This document shows positions 50,119 through 58,168 of a stretch of DNA of 64,000 nt, in pieces. Each line of letters opens with the position of its first letter. The first letter of the stretch is position 1. Under the pieces are notes generated by a model, which saw only the letters and a list, made by a program, of their open reading frames with translations, had not been told where the DNA came from and did not search any database. Made by a program: the position numbers and the translations under genes. Location: assembly GCF_021442325.1 (NCBI RefSeq), contig NZ_CP087879.1, forward strand, positions 434,001-498,000. The letters are read 5' to 3'. Origin of the DNA: Agromyces marinus (GTDB lineage: Bacteria; Actinomycetota; Actinomycetes; Actinomycetales; Microbacteriaceae).

Positions 50119-51306
50119 ATGACCATCGCACCCCGGATCGACACCGTGTTCGACCTCGACGCACTCCTCACCGAGGACGAGCTCGCGTGGCGCGACCGCG
50201 CGCGCCGGTTCGCGCAGGAGCGCATCGCGCCCGTCATCGAGCAGGACTTCGAGGACAAGCACTTCCGCCGCGAGTTCGTGCGCGAGGCCGGAGAACTCGG
50301 GTTCCTCGGCATGCACCTCACCGGGTACGGCTGCGCCGGCGCCGGCGCGGTCGCGTACGGTCTCGTGTGCCTCGAGCTCGAGGCCGCCGACTCCGGCTGG
50401 CGCACGTTCGTGTCGGTCCAGGGCTCGCTCGCGATGAGCGCGATCCACAAGTACGGCTCCGAGGGGCAGAAGCAGCGGTGGCTGCCGGGCATGGCGAAGG
50501 GCGAGCTCATCGGATGCTTCGCCCTCACCGAACCGCAGGGCGGCAGCGACCCCGCCGCGATGACCACCGTCGCGCGCCGAGACGGCGACGGATGGGTGCT
50601 CGACGGCGCTAAGCGCTGGATCGGGCTCGCCTCGCTCGCCGACGTCGCCGTCGTCTGGGCGAAGGTCGACGACGAGGGCGGCGACGACCACGGCGTCGTC
50701 CGCGGGTTCCTCGTGCCGACCGAGACCGACGGCTTCACCGCGACGCCCATCGACGGCAAGCTCTCGATGCGCGCGTCGGTGCAGTGCGACGTGACCTTCG
50801 AGGGGGTGCGGCTGGCGACCGACGCGATGCTGCCTGGCGCGCGCGGCCTGTCGGGCCCCTTCGGATGCCTCAACGAAGCGCGCTACGGGATCGTCTGGGG
50901 TGCCATGGGCGCGGCGCGGTCGTGCCTCGAGTCGGCGCTCGAGCGGTCGATCACGCGCGAGGTCTTCGGTCGGCCGATCGGCGCGAACCAGCTCATCCAG
51001 GCCAAGCTCGCCGACATGCTCGTCGAGGTCGAGAAGGGGATCCTGCTGGCGCTGCACCTCGGGCGCCTGAAGGAGCGCGGTGCGCTCACGCCCGCGCAGA
51101 TCTCCGTCGGAAAGCTCAACTCGGTGCGCGAGGCCCTGCGCATCGCGCACGAGGCGCGCGCGATCCTCGCGGGCGACGGCATCACCTCCGAGTTCCCGGT
51201 CATGCGCCACGCCGCGAACCTCGAGTCGGTGCGCACCTACGAGGGCACCGACGAGGTGCACCAGCTCGTCATCGGGCGCGCGCTCACGGGCCTCGCCGCG
51301 TTCTGA
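50119..51306 (+). CDS. gcdH: Glutaryl-CoA dehydrogenase-like acyl-CoA dehydrogenase
   Basis: A 395-residue FAD flavoprotein. FRTFVSVQGSLAM-like segment (WRTFVSVQGSLAMSAIHKYG), CFALTEPQGGSDPAAM, NEARYGIVWGAMGAA and the catalytic glutamate in RTYEGTDEVHQL are characteristic of GcdH, which oxidises and decarboxylates glutaryl-CoA to crotonyl-CoA and CO2. It starts 33 bp after the CoA-transferase gene with AAAGGA upstream. The pair thus gives a complete glutarate-to-crotonyl-CoA step and links the semialdehyde dehydrogenase region to beta-oxidation. Confidence 0.9.
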   Translation: MTIAPRIDTVFDLDALLTEDELAWRDRARRFAQERIAPVIEQDFEDKHFRREFVREAGELGFLGMHLTGYGCAGAGAVAYGLVCLELEAADSGWRTFVSVQGSLAMSAIHKYGSEGQKQRWLPGMAKGELIGCFALTEPQGGSDPAAMTTVARRDGDGWVLDGAKRWIGLASLADVAVVWAKVDDEGGDDHGVVRGFLVPTETDGFTATPIDGKLSMRASVQCDVTFEGVRLATDAMLPGARGLSGPFGCLNEARYGIVWGAMGAARSCLESALERSITREVFGRPIGANQLIQAKLADMLVEVEKGILLALHLGRLKERGALTPAQISVGKLNSVREALRIAHEARAILAGDGITSEFPVMRHAANLESVRTYEGTDEVHQLVIGRALTGLAAF

Positions 51307-51334
51307 CTCCCGGGCGCGCTGGGCGCGCGCCCGC

Positions 51335-51396
51335 CGAGTGGGTGCCAAGTGCACCGCTCGGCTGCCGTGACCGGTGCACATGGCACCCACTCGCGG
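51335..51396. repeat. Intergenic palindrome family, copy 4
   Basis: Left arm 51335-51360 (CGAGTGGGTGCC, three variable bases, TGCACCGCTCG) and right arm 51369-51396 (GACCGGTGCA, three variable bases, GGCACCCACTCGCGG). It lies 28 bp after gcdH and before the Pr6Pr gene, both on the plus strand. Confidence 0.85.
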
Positions 51397-51482
51397 CGCG
51401 CGGGGCGCGGACGCTCGGTCCGGGGTCGACGGCTCCGGGCGCGGGAGCGACGACGGGCTGTCGGGGCGACTAGCGTGAACAC

Positions 51483-52292
51483 ATGTCCGCGCGCGCCCTG
51501 GACTCCACCGCGGCCCAGACGAGCGCGCAGGCGGCGGCGTCGGCCGGGGCGCCCCCGGTGGCGATCGCGAACGATCCGGCCGACGCCCCCGTGACGCGGG
51601 CGACGCGCACCTCGCGGGCACGTCGCAGCCTCGGGGTCTTCCGCCTCGCGATCGTGGTGCTCGAGATCGTCGCGCTCGTCGGCAACTACCGGTACGTGCT
51701 CGAGTTCCCGCTGTTCGCCTCGGCGAACTTCTTCAGCTACTTCACGATCCAATCCGCGATGCTCGCCGTGATCGTGCTGCTCGTCGCCGCGGTGTTCGCC
51801 CTGACCCAGCACCGAGACCCGCCCTGGCTCGCGGGCCTGCGCACGATGGTGACGGTGTACCTGCTCGTCTCGGGCATCGTGTTCGCGATCATCGCCGTCC
51901 AGGCCTCGACGCGCGACTACCGGCTCGAGGTGCCGTGGTCGGACACGCTGCTCCACTTCGTCGTGCCCGCGCTCGCGCTCGCGGCGTGGACCGCCGACGC
52001 GGTGCTGGCGGTCAACCCGCCGGTGCCGTGGGCCACGGTCGGCTGGGTGCTCGTGTTCCCCGCGGGCTGGCTCGGGTACACCCTCGTGCGCGGTGCGGAT
52101 GTCGGGTGGTACCCGTACTTCTTCCTCGACGCGAGCCAGGTCGGCGGGTACGGGGGGATCGCGGCGTACTGCGCCCTCGTGCTGCTCATCTTCCTCGCGA
52201 TCACGGCCGTACTCGTCTCGGTGCACCGGCGGTTCGCCCTCGTGGGCGTGCGTCGCCGAATCCGAACTGGGGGACAGATCGAGCACGACTGA
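51483..52292 (+). CDS. Pr6Pr-family membrane protein
   Basis: A 269-residue protein with a long Ala/Thr-rich hydrophilic N-terminus (about 45 residues) and six to seven membrane helices. YRYVLEFPLFASANFFSYFT, DTLLHFVVPALALAAWTAD and the GWLGYTLVRG-YPYFFLD region are typical of the Pr6Pr/FAR-17a-AIG1-like family, whose bacterial function is unknown. TAGCGT (51471-51476) ends exactly six bases before the ATG, so the message is leaderless. Confidence 0.82.
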   Translation: MSARALDSTAAQTSAQAAASAGAPPVAIANDPADAPVTRATRTSRARRSLGVFRLAIVVLEIVALVGNYRYVLEFPLFASANFFSYFTIQSAMLAVIVLLVAAVFALTQHRDPPWLAGLRTMVTVYLLVSGIVFAIIAVQASTRDYRLEVPWSDTLLHFVVPALALAAWTADAVLAVNPPVPWATVGWVLVFPAGWLGYTLVRGADVGWYPYFFLDASQVGGYGGIAAYCALVLLIFLAITAVLVSVHRRFALVGVRRRIRTGGQIEHD

Positions 52293-52508
52293 GGGACGGA
52301 TCGTCCTGGGAATCAGCGTCATTCCGGGGGTTCGGTGATCGGGACGCGGTCGAATCGGGTGACATTCACCCCCGAATGGGGGGACGCGCTCCGTTTCCGC
52401 GCACCAGTAGCGTCGTCGGCGGACCCACCCCAATGCGCGCGCCGCCGCGGAACACCCGCCTGCCTCGAGGCGCTGATCGGCGCGCCACCAGATCCGGAGG
52501 ACCCACTC

Positions 52509-53327
52509 GTGAACGACGCCCCCGCGCCCGCGCGCGCTTCGAAGCCGGTGACCCGGCGCACCCTGGTCAAGGCGGCGGCCTGGACGGCCCCCGCGATCGC
52601 GCTCGCCGCACCGGTGCCCGCCTACGCCGCATCGCCGTGCACGCCCGAGACGAGCATCGACGACCTCCGCCCGGGCAGCCGCCCCTCGAGCATCACGTTC
52701 TTCCCGTCAATGGTGACCGCGACGCTCGCCTTCACCTCGTCCGGTCAGGGAGGCGACCCGACGCCCGGAGACACGGGCCTCGTCGAGGCGACGAGCACGA
52801 CCCCCTCGTGGAACTACATCGAGATGGAGATGCTCGCGACCTTGAACGCGGGCGATTACGTCCAGCTCACCATCACCATGAGCGAGCCGGTCACCGGGCT
52901 CTCGTTCGTGCTCCACGACATCGACAGCGAGCGGGACGGCTACGTCGACACCGTCGAGGTGATCTCGCCGATGGCGGGCAACTACACGTTCGCGCTCGGC
53001 TCGAACATCCAGGGCGACGGCACCGCCGGCAATCGCTTCCGCCCGATCAACTGGGGCGACACGCCCATCTCGAGCGGCCAGGGCGACCTGCGCATCACCG
53101 TCCCGGGAGTGACCACGACCGTGACGATCCGGTACCGTGCCGGGCTGAGCGGCCGTTCGAGCAACCAGCACATCGGGCTCGGCGACCTGCGGTACGAGGC
53201 GTGCGTGCTCCCGAGCCCGCAGCAGTCCCGTCAGGCGCGGTCGTTCGCGCCGGTCGACCGGCCGCTCGCGCCGCTGTCGTCGGGTACCCCGCAGTTCGTC
53301 CCGGAGGATGCGAGCCAGGACAGCTGA
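52509..53327 (+). CDS. Tat-exported beta-rich protein of unknown function
   Basis: A 272-residue secreted protein. I start it at GTG 52509 with GGAGG eight bases upstream. The signal KPVTRRTLVKAAAWTAPAIA has twin Arg and a hydrophobic core, cleaved probably after AYAA near residue 39. The mature part is Thr/Ser/Gly-rich with many short beta stretches (LTFVLHDID-like GLSFVLHDIDSERDGYVDTV) and only two or three Cys. It resembles actinobacterial cell-surface proteins with the same RRTLVKAAAW start, but I cannot name a function. No sortase motif is seen. Confidence 0.75.
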   Translation: MNDAPAPARASKPVTRRTLVKAAAWTAPAIALAAPVPAYAASPCTPETSIDDLRPGSRPSSITFFPSMVTATLAFTSSGQGGDPTPGDTGLVEATSTTPSWNYIEMEMLATLNAGDYVQLTITMSEPVTGLSFVLHDIDSERDGYVDTVEVISPMAGNYTFALGSNIQGDGTAGNRFRPINWGDTPISSGQGDLRITVPGVTTTVTIRYRAGLSGRSSNQHIGLGDLRYEACVLPSPQQSRQARSFAPVDRPLAPLSSGTPQFVPEDASQDS

Positions 53328-53385
53328 CAGGCCGCGTCGCCGTCCGGTCCGAGGGTCCCCGGGCGGCGGCGCGCCGCGCGTCGGA

Positions 53386-54816
53386 TCAGTCCTCCGACGG
53401 CGGCGTCGCGCTCGCGCCGGTCGCGAACGGCGCGAGCGCTTCGAGCAGCTCGGCGAGTGCATCCGCATCGTCGAGCTCCGCGATGCGGCGCGCGTGCTGG
53501 GCGGCGATGACGCCGACCAGCACGGCACGTTCGGGACCCTCGCCGAGGTCGAGCCACGCGGCGACGGTCGGCGTCGCCCCGACCAGTGTGAACACGTCGG
53601 GTTCAGCGCCGGACGTGCCGTCGGCGGCATGCGCTCCGCCGGCCGTGCGCCAGAACGGCTCGTCGAACGCGAGCCAGGCGAGGTCGAGCGCGCCCATGCC
53701 GAGCACGCCGATCGCCCGCTGATGGCGCAGCGGCAACGGCGGGTCGAAGGTGATCGTGTCGGTCTTGAGCACGCCGATCGATGCGGTGACGACGACTCGA
53801 TGCATGCGCAGCGACTCGCCCGTGTCCAGGCGCATCCCGACGCCCTCGTCATCGATCGAGATCCCGGTGACGACACTCGACCCGGCGATCCGCACTCCGT
53901 CGGCGAGCAGGTCGACGAGCGTCGTCCAGCCGCCGGTCACCCGTTCGTCCGGGGGCCACGCGCGGCCCGGTTCGAAGCGCTGCGCCGACACCCGTCCGGG
54001 CACAGCGCCCGCGGCGGGCTCCACGCCGGTCGCGATCGCGTGCACGAGCCAGTCGCGCGGGCTGAGCCCGTCGGCACCGGGCTCGCCGGGCGCCGGGATC
54101 GCGCCGGATCCGATGAGGGCGTCGGTGAGCGAGAGGTCCGTCCCGCGCTCGCGTGCCCAGGCGACCGCCCCGTCGATCGCGTCCGTCCCCTCGCTCGAGG
54201 GTGCGACCACCCGCCCGGTGGTGTCTCGCACCTGGCTCACGGGTTCGTAGGGCGTCGTCTCGACCGCGGCATCCGTCATCGCCGAGGCCAGTGCCGCGTC
54301 CGCCGACGCGAACGGGCTGCCGAGCTCGATCGGGCCGCCGAACGCGGCGTCGTCGACCGTGCGCAGCCGTCCGCCGACCGTGTCGCCGGCCTCGACCACG
54401 ACGACCTCGAACCCGTCGTCCACGAGCGAGCGGGCGGCGGCGAGGCCGGCGATGCCGGCGCCGATGATCGCGATGCGGTCGCCCGGCTCGGAGGCCGCGG
54501 CGATCTCTCGCGCCGCGCGCAGGCCCTCGGCGTATGCGCCGTGCACGGTGCCCGGAGCGTCGGGCGAGGTCGCCTCGCCCGTGATCACGAGCCGCCCCGC
54601 CACGGGTTCGCCGAGCGCCGCGCGCAGGTCGGAGGTCGCGCCGACCCCGTTCCGGCGCTCGCGCTGGTCGAGCGACCCGTTCGTGCGCGGCGCGTTCAGC
54701 TTCGACGGGGTCGGATCGCCGTCGGTGCACGCGGTGAGCGCCAGCGCCAGCCCGCCGAGGCCGCCGGCGAGGAACGCGCGCCGCGGCATCCGCTCACCGG
54801 GCCACCGCACCTCCAT
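53386..54816 (-). CDS. Circularly permuted, exported flavin amine oxidase (lipoprotein)
   Basis: A 476-residue protein. The start carries RMPRRAFLAGG, a Tat-type twin Arg, and a lipobox LTAC with Cys30, so it is a membrane-anchored extracellular lipoprotein. Residues 75-105 read GRLVITGEATSPDAPGTVHG plus AYAEGLRAAREI, which in monoamine/polyamine oxidases is the extreme C-terminal FAD segment. Only after it comes the Rossmann motif IIGAGIAGLAAARSL (117-131) and VGGRL, which normally is N-terminal. The protein ends with the substrate domain (FDEPFW, then LLEALAPF) and has no second GEATS. This is a circular permutation. A start at Met10 is also possible. Confidence 0.85.
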   Translation of the reverse strand: MEVRWPGERMPRRAFLAGGLGGLALALTACTDGDPTPSKLNAPRTNGSLDQRERRNGVGATSDLRAALGEPVAGRLVITGEATSPDAPGTVHGAYAEGLRAAREIAAASEPGDRIAIIGAGIAGLAAARSLVDDGFEVVVVEAGDTVGGRLRTVDDAAFGGPIELGSPFASADAALASAMTDAAVETTPYEPVSQVRDTTGRVVAPSSEGTDAIDGAVAWARERGTDLSLTDALIGSGAIPAPGEPGADGLSPRDWLVHAIATGVEPAAGAVPGRVSAQRFEPGRAWPPDERVTGGWTTLVDLLADGVRIAGSSVVTGISIDDEGVGMRLDTGESLRMHRVVVTASIGVLKTDTITFDPPLPLRHQRAIGVLGMGALDLAWLAFDEPFWRTAGGAHAADGTSGAEPDVFTLVGATPTVAAWLDLGEGPERAVLVGVIAAQHARRIAELDDADALAELLEALAPFATGASATPPSED

Positions 54817-54874
54817 GGCCTCAGGCTATCGGGCGGGTCGGGCTCGCGGGCCGCCACGCACGCGGCCACCGGAA

Positions 54875-54934
54875 ACGCATGAGAATCCGGGTGAAGTGCC
54901 CGTCGGGGCGGGCATCACCCGGATTCTCATGCGT
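54875..54934. repeat. Long perfect inverted repeat (20-bp arms)
   Basis: ACGCATGAGAATCCGGGTGA (54875-54894) and its exact complement (54915-54934) enclose an inner stem TGCCCG/CGGGCA, giving a nearly continuous 26-bp hairpin. It lies 28 bp beyond the aminotransferase stop on the minus strand, before the amine oxidase gene. It is likely a terminator or a REP-like element and is unrelated in sequence to the other palindromes here. Confidence 0.8.
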
Positions 54935-54962
54935 CTTGCGTGGTGCGCTCGCGCGCTGCGCG

Positions 54963-56423
54963 TCAGGCGAGCTCCGCGTCCGCGACGTCGAGCGCCGCGT
55001 CGATGATGTCGAGCCCGCGGACCAGGTCGGCTTCGCCGATCACGAGCGGCGGGGCCACGTGCATGCGGTTGAAGTGCACGAACGGCCACAGGCCCGCCTG
55101 CTTGCACGCCGCGGCGACGCGGCCCATGGGCGCAGCGTCCGCGCCGGACGCGTTGAACGGCACGAGCGGCTCGCGGGTCTCGCGGTCGCGGACCAGCTCG
55201 ATCGCCCAGAACAGGCCGAGGCCGCGTACCTCGCCGACCGACGGGTGCTTCTCCGCGAACTCCGCGAGCCGCGGGCCGACGACCCGGGAGCCGAGGTCGC
55301 GCACGCGCTCGAGGATGCCGTCGCGCTCGAACACCTCGAAGGTGGCGACGCCCGGTGCGCACGCGAGCGGGTGGCCCGAGTAGGTGAGCCCGCCCATGAA
55401 CGCGACCGTGTCGAAGTGCGACGCGATGCGCTCGGAGATCACGACGCCGCCGAGCGGGGCGTAGCCCGAGTTCACGCCCTTCGCGAAGGTGATGAGGTCG
55501 GGCGTCACGCCGAAGTGGTTCACCGCGAACCACTCGCCGACGCGGCCGAAGCCGACCATGACCTCGTCGGCGATGTAGACGATGCCGTACTTGTCGGCGA
55601 GGGCTCGCACGCCCTCGAGGTAGCCGGGCGGCGGCACGAGCACGCCGTTGGTGCCGACGACGGTCTCGAGGATGATCGCCGCGATCGTCGACGCGCCCTC
55701 GAGCGTGATGACCTGCTCGAGGTGGGCGAGCGCGCGCTCGGCCTCCTGCTCGGGCGTCTCGGCGTTGAACGCCGAACGGTACGCGTACGGGCCGAAGAAG
55801 TGCGCGACCGAGCCGTCGCTCGGCTCGTTCGCCCAGCGGCGCGGGTCGCCGGTGAGCGAGATCGCCGTCGCGGTGCCGCCGTGGTAGCTGCGGTACATCG
55901 ACAGCACCTTGCGGCGGCCGGTCACGGCGCGCGCCATGCGCACCGCGTACTCGTTGGCGTCGGCGCCGCCGTTGGTGAAGAACACCTTGTCGAGGTCGCC
56001 GGGCGCGACCTCGGCGATGCGGCGGGCGAGTTCGCCGCGCACGTCGGAGGCCATCGACGGCTGGATCGTCGCGAGGCGCCCGGCCTGCTGCTGGATGGCC
56101 GCGACGAGGTCGGGGTGCTGGTGCCCGAGGTTCAGGTTCACCAGCTGCGAGCTGAAGTCGAGGTAGGCGTTGCCCTGGTAGTCCCAGAACGTGGCGCCCT
56201 CGCCGGCGGCGACGGGCAGCGGGTCGATGAGCGCCTGCGCGCTCCACGAGTGGAACACGTGCGTGCGGTCGTCGGCGCGCACCTGCGCCTCGGCTGCGGC
56301 GTCGGGCAGCGGATGCCGCGTGCCGCGCGGGCCGACGTACGACGCCGCGGTCGCGGCATCCGTCGACGGGGCCTGCGTCGACTGGGCTTCCGTCTGGACT
56401 TCGGGAACGAGGGTGTCGGTCAT
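54963..56423 (-). CDS. Class III omega-amino acid aminotransferase
   Basis: A 486-residue PLP aminotransferase. Seen are FWDYQGNAYLDFSSQLVNLN, FFTNGGADANEYAVRMAR, YRSYHGGTATAISLTGD, IADEVMVGFGRVGEW and the PLP lysine in TFAKGVNSGYAPLGG. It belongs to the beta-alanine/taurine:pyruvate-type group. It is 32 bp downstream of a CoA-acylating (methyl)malonate-semialdehyde dehydrogenase gene, the partner expected for beta-alanine or 3-aminoisobutyrate breakdown. The first 45 residues are a low-complexity Thr/Ala/Gln extension. Confidence 0.86.
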   Translation of the reverse strand: MTDTLVPEVQTEAQSTQAPSTDAATAASYVGPRGTRHPLPDAAAEAQVRADDRTHVFHSWSAQALIDPLPVAAGEGATFWDYQGNAYLDFSSQLVNLNLGHQHPDLVAAIQQQAGRLATIQPSMASDVRGELARRIAEVAPGDLDKVFFTNGGADANEYAVRMARAVTGRRKVLSMYRSYHGGTATAISLTGDPRRWANEPSDGSVAHFFGPYAYRSAFNAETPEQEAERALAHLEQVITLEGASTIAAIILETVVGTNGVLVPPPGYLEGVRALADKYGIVYIADEVMVGFGRVGEWFAVNHFGVTPDLITFAKGVNSGYAPLGGVVISERIASHFDTVAFMGGLTYSGHPLACAPGVATFEVFERDGILERVRDLGSRVVGPRLAEFAEKHPSVGEVRGLGLFWAIELVRDRETREPLVPFNASGADAAPMGRVAAACKQAGLWPFVHFNRMHVAPPLVIGEADLVRGLDIIDAALDVADAELA

Positions 56424-56455
56424 GAGGGGTCCTTCGTCGGTCTCGGCGGGCCGGG

Positions 56456-58018
56456 TCAGTGGTTCTGCGGGAAGCCGAGGTTGATGCCGCCGTGCGTGGC
56501 CGGGTCGAGCCAGCGGCTCGTGATCGCCTTCTCGCGGGTGAAGAAGTCGAAGCCCTGCACGCCGTACGCCTTCGAGTCGCCGAACAGCGATGCCTTCCAG
56601 CCGCCGAACGAGTGGTACGCGACCGGCACGGGGATCGGCACGTTGATGCCGATCATGCCGACCTCGACCTCGTTCTGGAAGCGGCGCGCGGCGCCGCCGT
56701 CGTTGGTGAAGATCGCGGTGCCGTTGCCGAACCGACCGGAGTTGATGAGCTCGAGCCCCTCGTCGTACGAGGCGACGCGCACGACCGAGAGCACCGGGCC
56801 GAAGATCTCCTCGGTGTAGGCGCGGCTCGTGGTCGGCACGTTGTCGAGCAGGGTCGGGCCGAAGAAGAAGCCGTCCTCGTGGCCCTCGACCGAGCACCCG
56901 CGCCCGTCGACGACGACCGTGGCGCCGTCGGCCTCGGCGATGTCGACGTAGGAGGCGACCTTGTCGCGGTGCACGTCGGTGATGAGCGGGCCCATGTCGG
57001 GCTCGCTGCGCGTGCCGTCGCCGGCGTCGACGCCCGCGCCGTTGCCGATCTTCAGCTGGCCGATGCGCTCGGTGATCTTGGCGATGAGTTCGTCGGCGAC
57101 GGGCTCGACCGCGAGCACGACCGAGATCGCCATGCAGCGCTCGCCCGCGGCGCCGTAGCCGGCGTTCACGGCCTGGTCGGCGACGAGGTCGAGGTCGGCG
57201 TCGGGCAGCACGAGCATGTGGTTCTTCGCGCCGCCGAGGGCCTGCACGCGCTTGCCGTGCTTCGAGGCGGTCTCGTAGATGTACTGCGCGATCGGGGTCG
57301 AGCCGACGAACGAGATCGACTGCACGACCGGGCTCGTGAGCAGGCCGTCGACGGCGAGCTTGTCGCCCTGCAGGACGGTGAACACGCCGTCGGGCAGGCC
57401 GGCCTCCTTCCAGAGCTCGGCGAGCCAGAGCGCGGCCGTCGGGTCCTTCTCGGAGGGCTTGAGGACGACGGCGTTGCCGGCGGCGATCGCGACGGGGAAG
57501 AACCACATGGGCACCATCGCGGGGAAGTTGAACGGGCTGATGATGCCGACGACGCCGAGGGGCTGCTTGAGCGAGTAGACGTCGATGCCGGTCGAGGCGT
57601 TCTCGGAGAACGCGCCCTTGATCAGGTGCGGGAAGCCGGTCGCGAGCTCGACGACCTCCTGGCCGCGCAGGATCTCGCCCATGGCGTCGGAGAGGACCTT
57701 GCCGTGCTCGGCGGTGATGATCGCGGCGAGCTCGCCCTTGCGCGCGTTCAGCAGCTCGCGGAACGCGAACAGCACCCCCTGGCGCTTCGCGATCGAGTAG
57801 CCGCTCCATTCGCGGTAGCCGCGCTCGGCCGAGGCGATGGCCTCGTCGATCTCGGCCTGGTCGGCGAGGGCGACCTCGGCCCGCACGGCGCCGGTCGCCG
57901 GGTTGTAGACCGGCGCGGTCCGTCCGGAGGAGGAGGCGCGGTGCGCCCCGTCGATCCAGTGCCCGATCTGCGGCACGGTGGTCTCTGCGGGCGAGGCGGC
58001 GGTCTCGGTGAGGCTCAT
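56456..58018 (-). CDS. mmsA: CoA-acylating (methyl)malonate-semialdehyde dehydrogenase
   Basis: A 520-residue aldehyde dehydrogenase with PFNFPAMVPMWFFPVAIAAG, LGGAKNHMLVLPDADLD, the catalytic Cys in GAAGERCMAISV and EVEVGMIGINVPIPVPVAYH-type C-terminal sequence, all diagnostic of MmsA/IolA. The enzyme turns methylmalonate or malonate semialdehyde plus CoA into propionyl- or acetyl-CoA and CO2. It heads a two-gene unit with the aminotransferase and is divergent from a PucR regulator; a perfect 20-bp palindrome lies between them. Confidence 0.93.
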   Translation of the reverse strand: MSLTETAASPAETTVPQIGHWIDGAHRASSSGRTAPVYNPATGAVRAEVALADQAEIDEAIASAERGYREWSGYSIAKRQGVLFAFRELLNARKGELAAIITAEHGKVLSDAMGEILRGQEVVELATGFPHLIKGAFSENASTGIDVYSLKQPLGVVGIISPFNFPAMVPMWFFPVAIAAGNAVVLKPSEKDPTAALWLAELWKEAGLPDGVFTVLQGDKLAVDGLLTSPVVQSISFVGSTPIAQYIYETASKHGKRVQALGGAKNHMLVLPDADLDLVADQAVNAGYGAAGERCMAISVVLAVEPVADELIAKITERIGQLKIGNGAGVDAGDGTRSEPDMGPLITDVHRDKVASYVDIAEADGATVVVDGRGCSVEGHEDGFFFGPTLLDNVPTTSRAYTEEIFGPVLSVVRVASYDEGLELINSGRFGNGTAIFTNDGGAARRFQNEVEVGMIGINVPIPVPVAYHSFGGWKASLFGDSKAYGVQGFDFFTREKAITSRWLDPATHGGINLGFPQNH

Positions 58019-58046
58019 TGCAGTCCTTCGTCGGTTCGGGTGACGA

Positions 58047-58066
58047 GCGGATGCCGCGGCATCCGC
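58047..58066. promoter_or_regulatory. Perfect 20-bp palindrome in the mmsA-pucR gap
   Basis: GCGGATGCCGCGGCATCCGC reads the same on both strands and lies 29 bp before the mmsA start in the 150-bp divergent gap. It contains the genome's over-represented GGATGCC word in both orientations, so it is either a PucR operator or another instance of that dispersed word. Confidence 0.45.
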
Positions 58067-58168
58067 CCCTCGGGTCGAAGCGCCGCCCTGAGTTCGGGTC
58101 GGACAGATCGACCGGGTTCGTCTAGGCTGGCGTTTTCCCAGTCTTACAGAGGTTGAGAGGCCGGAACG

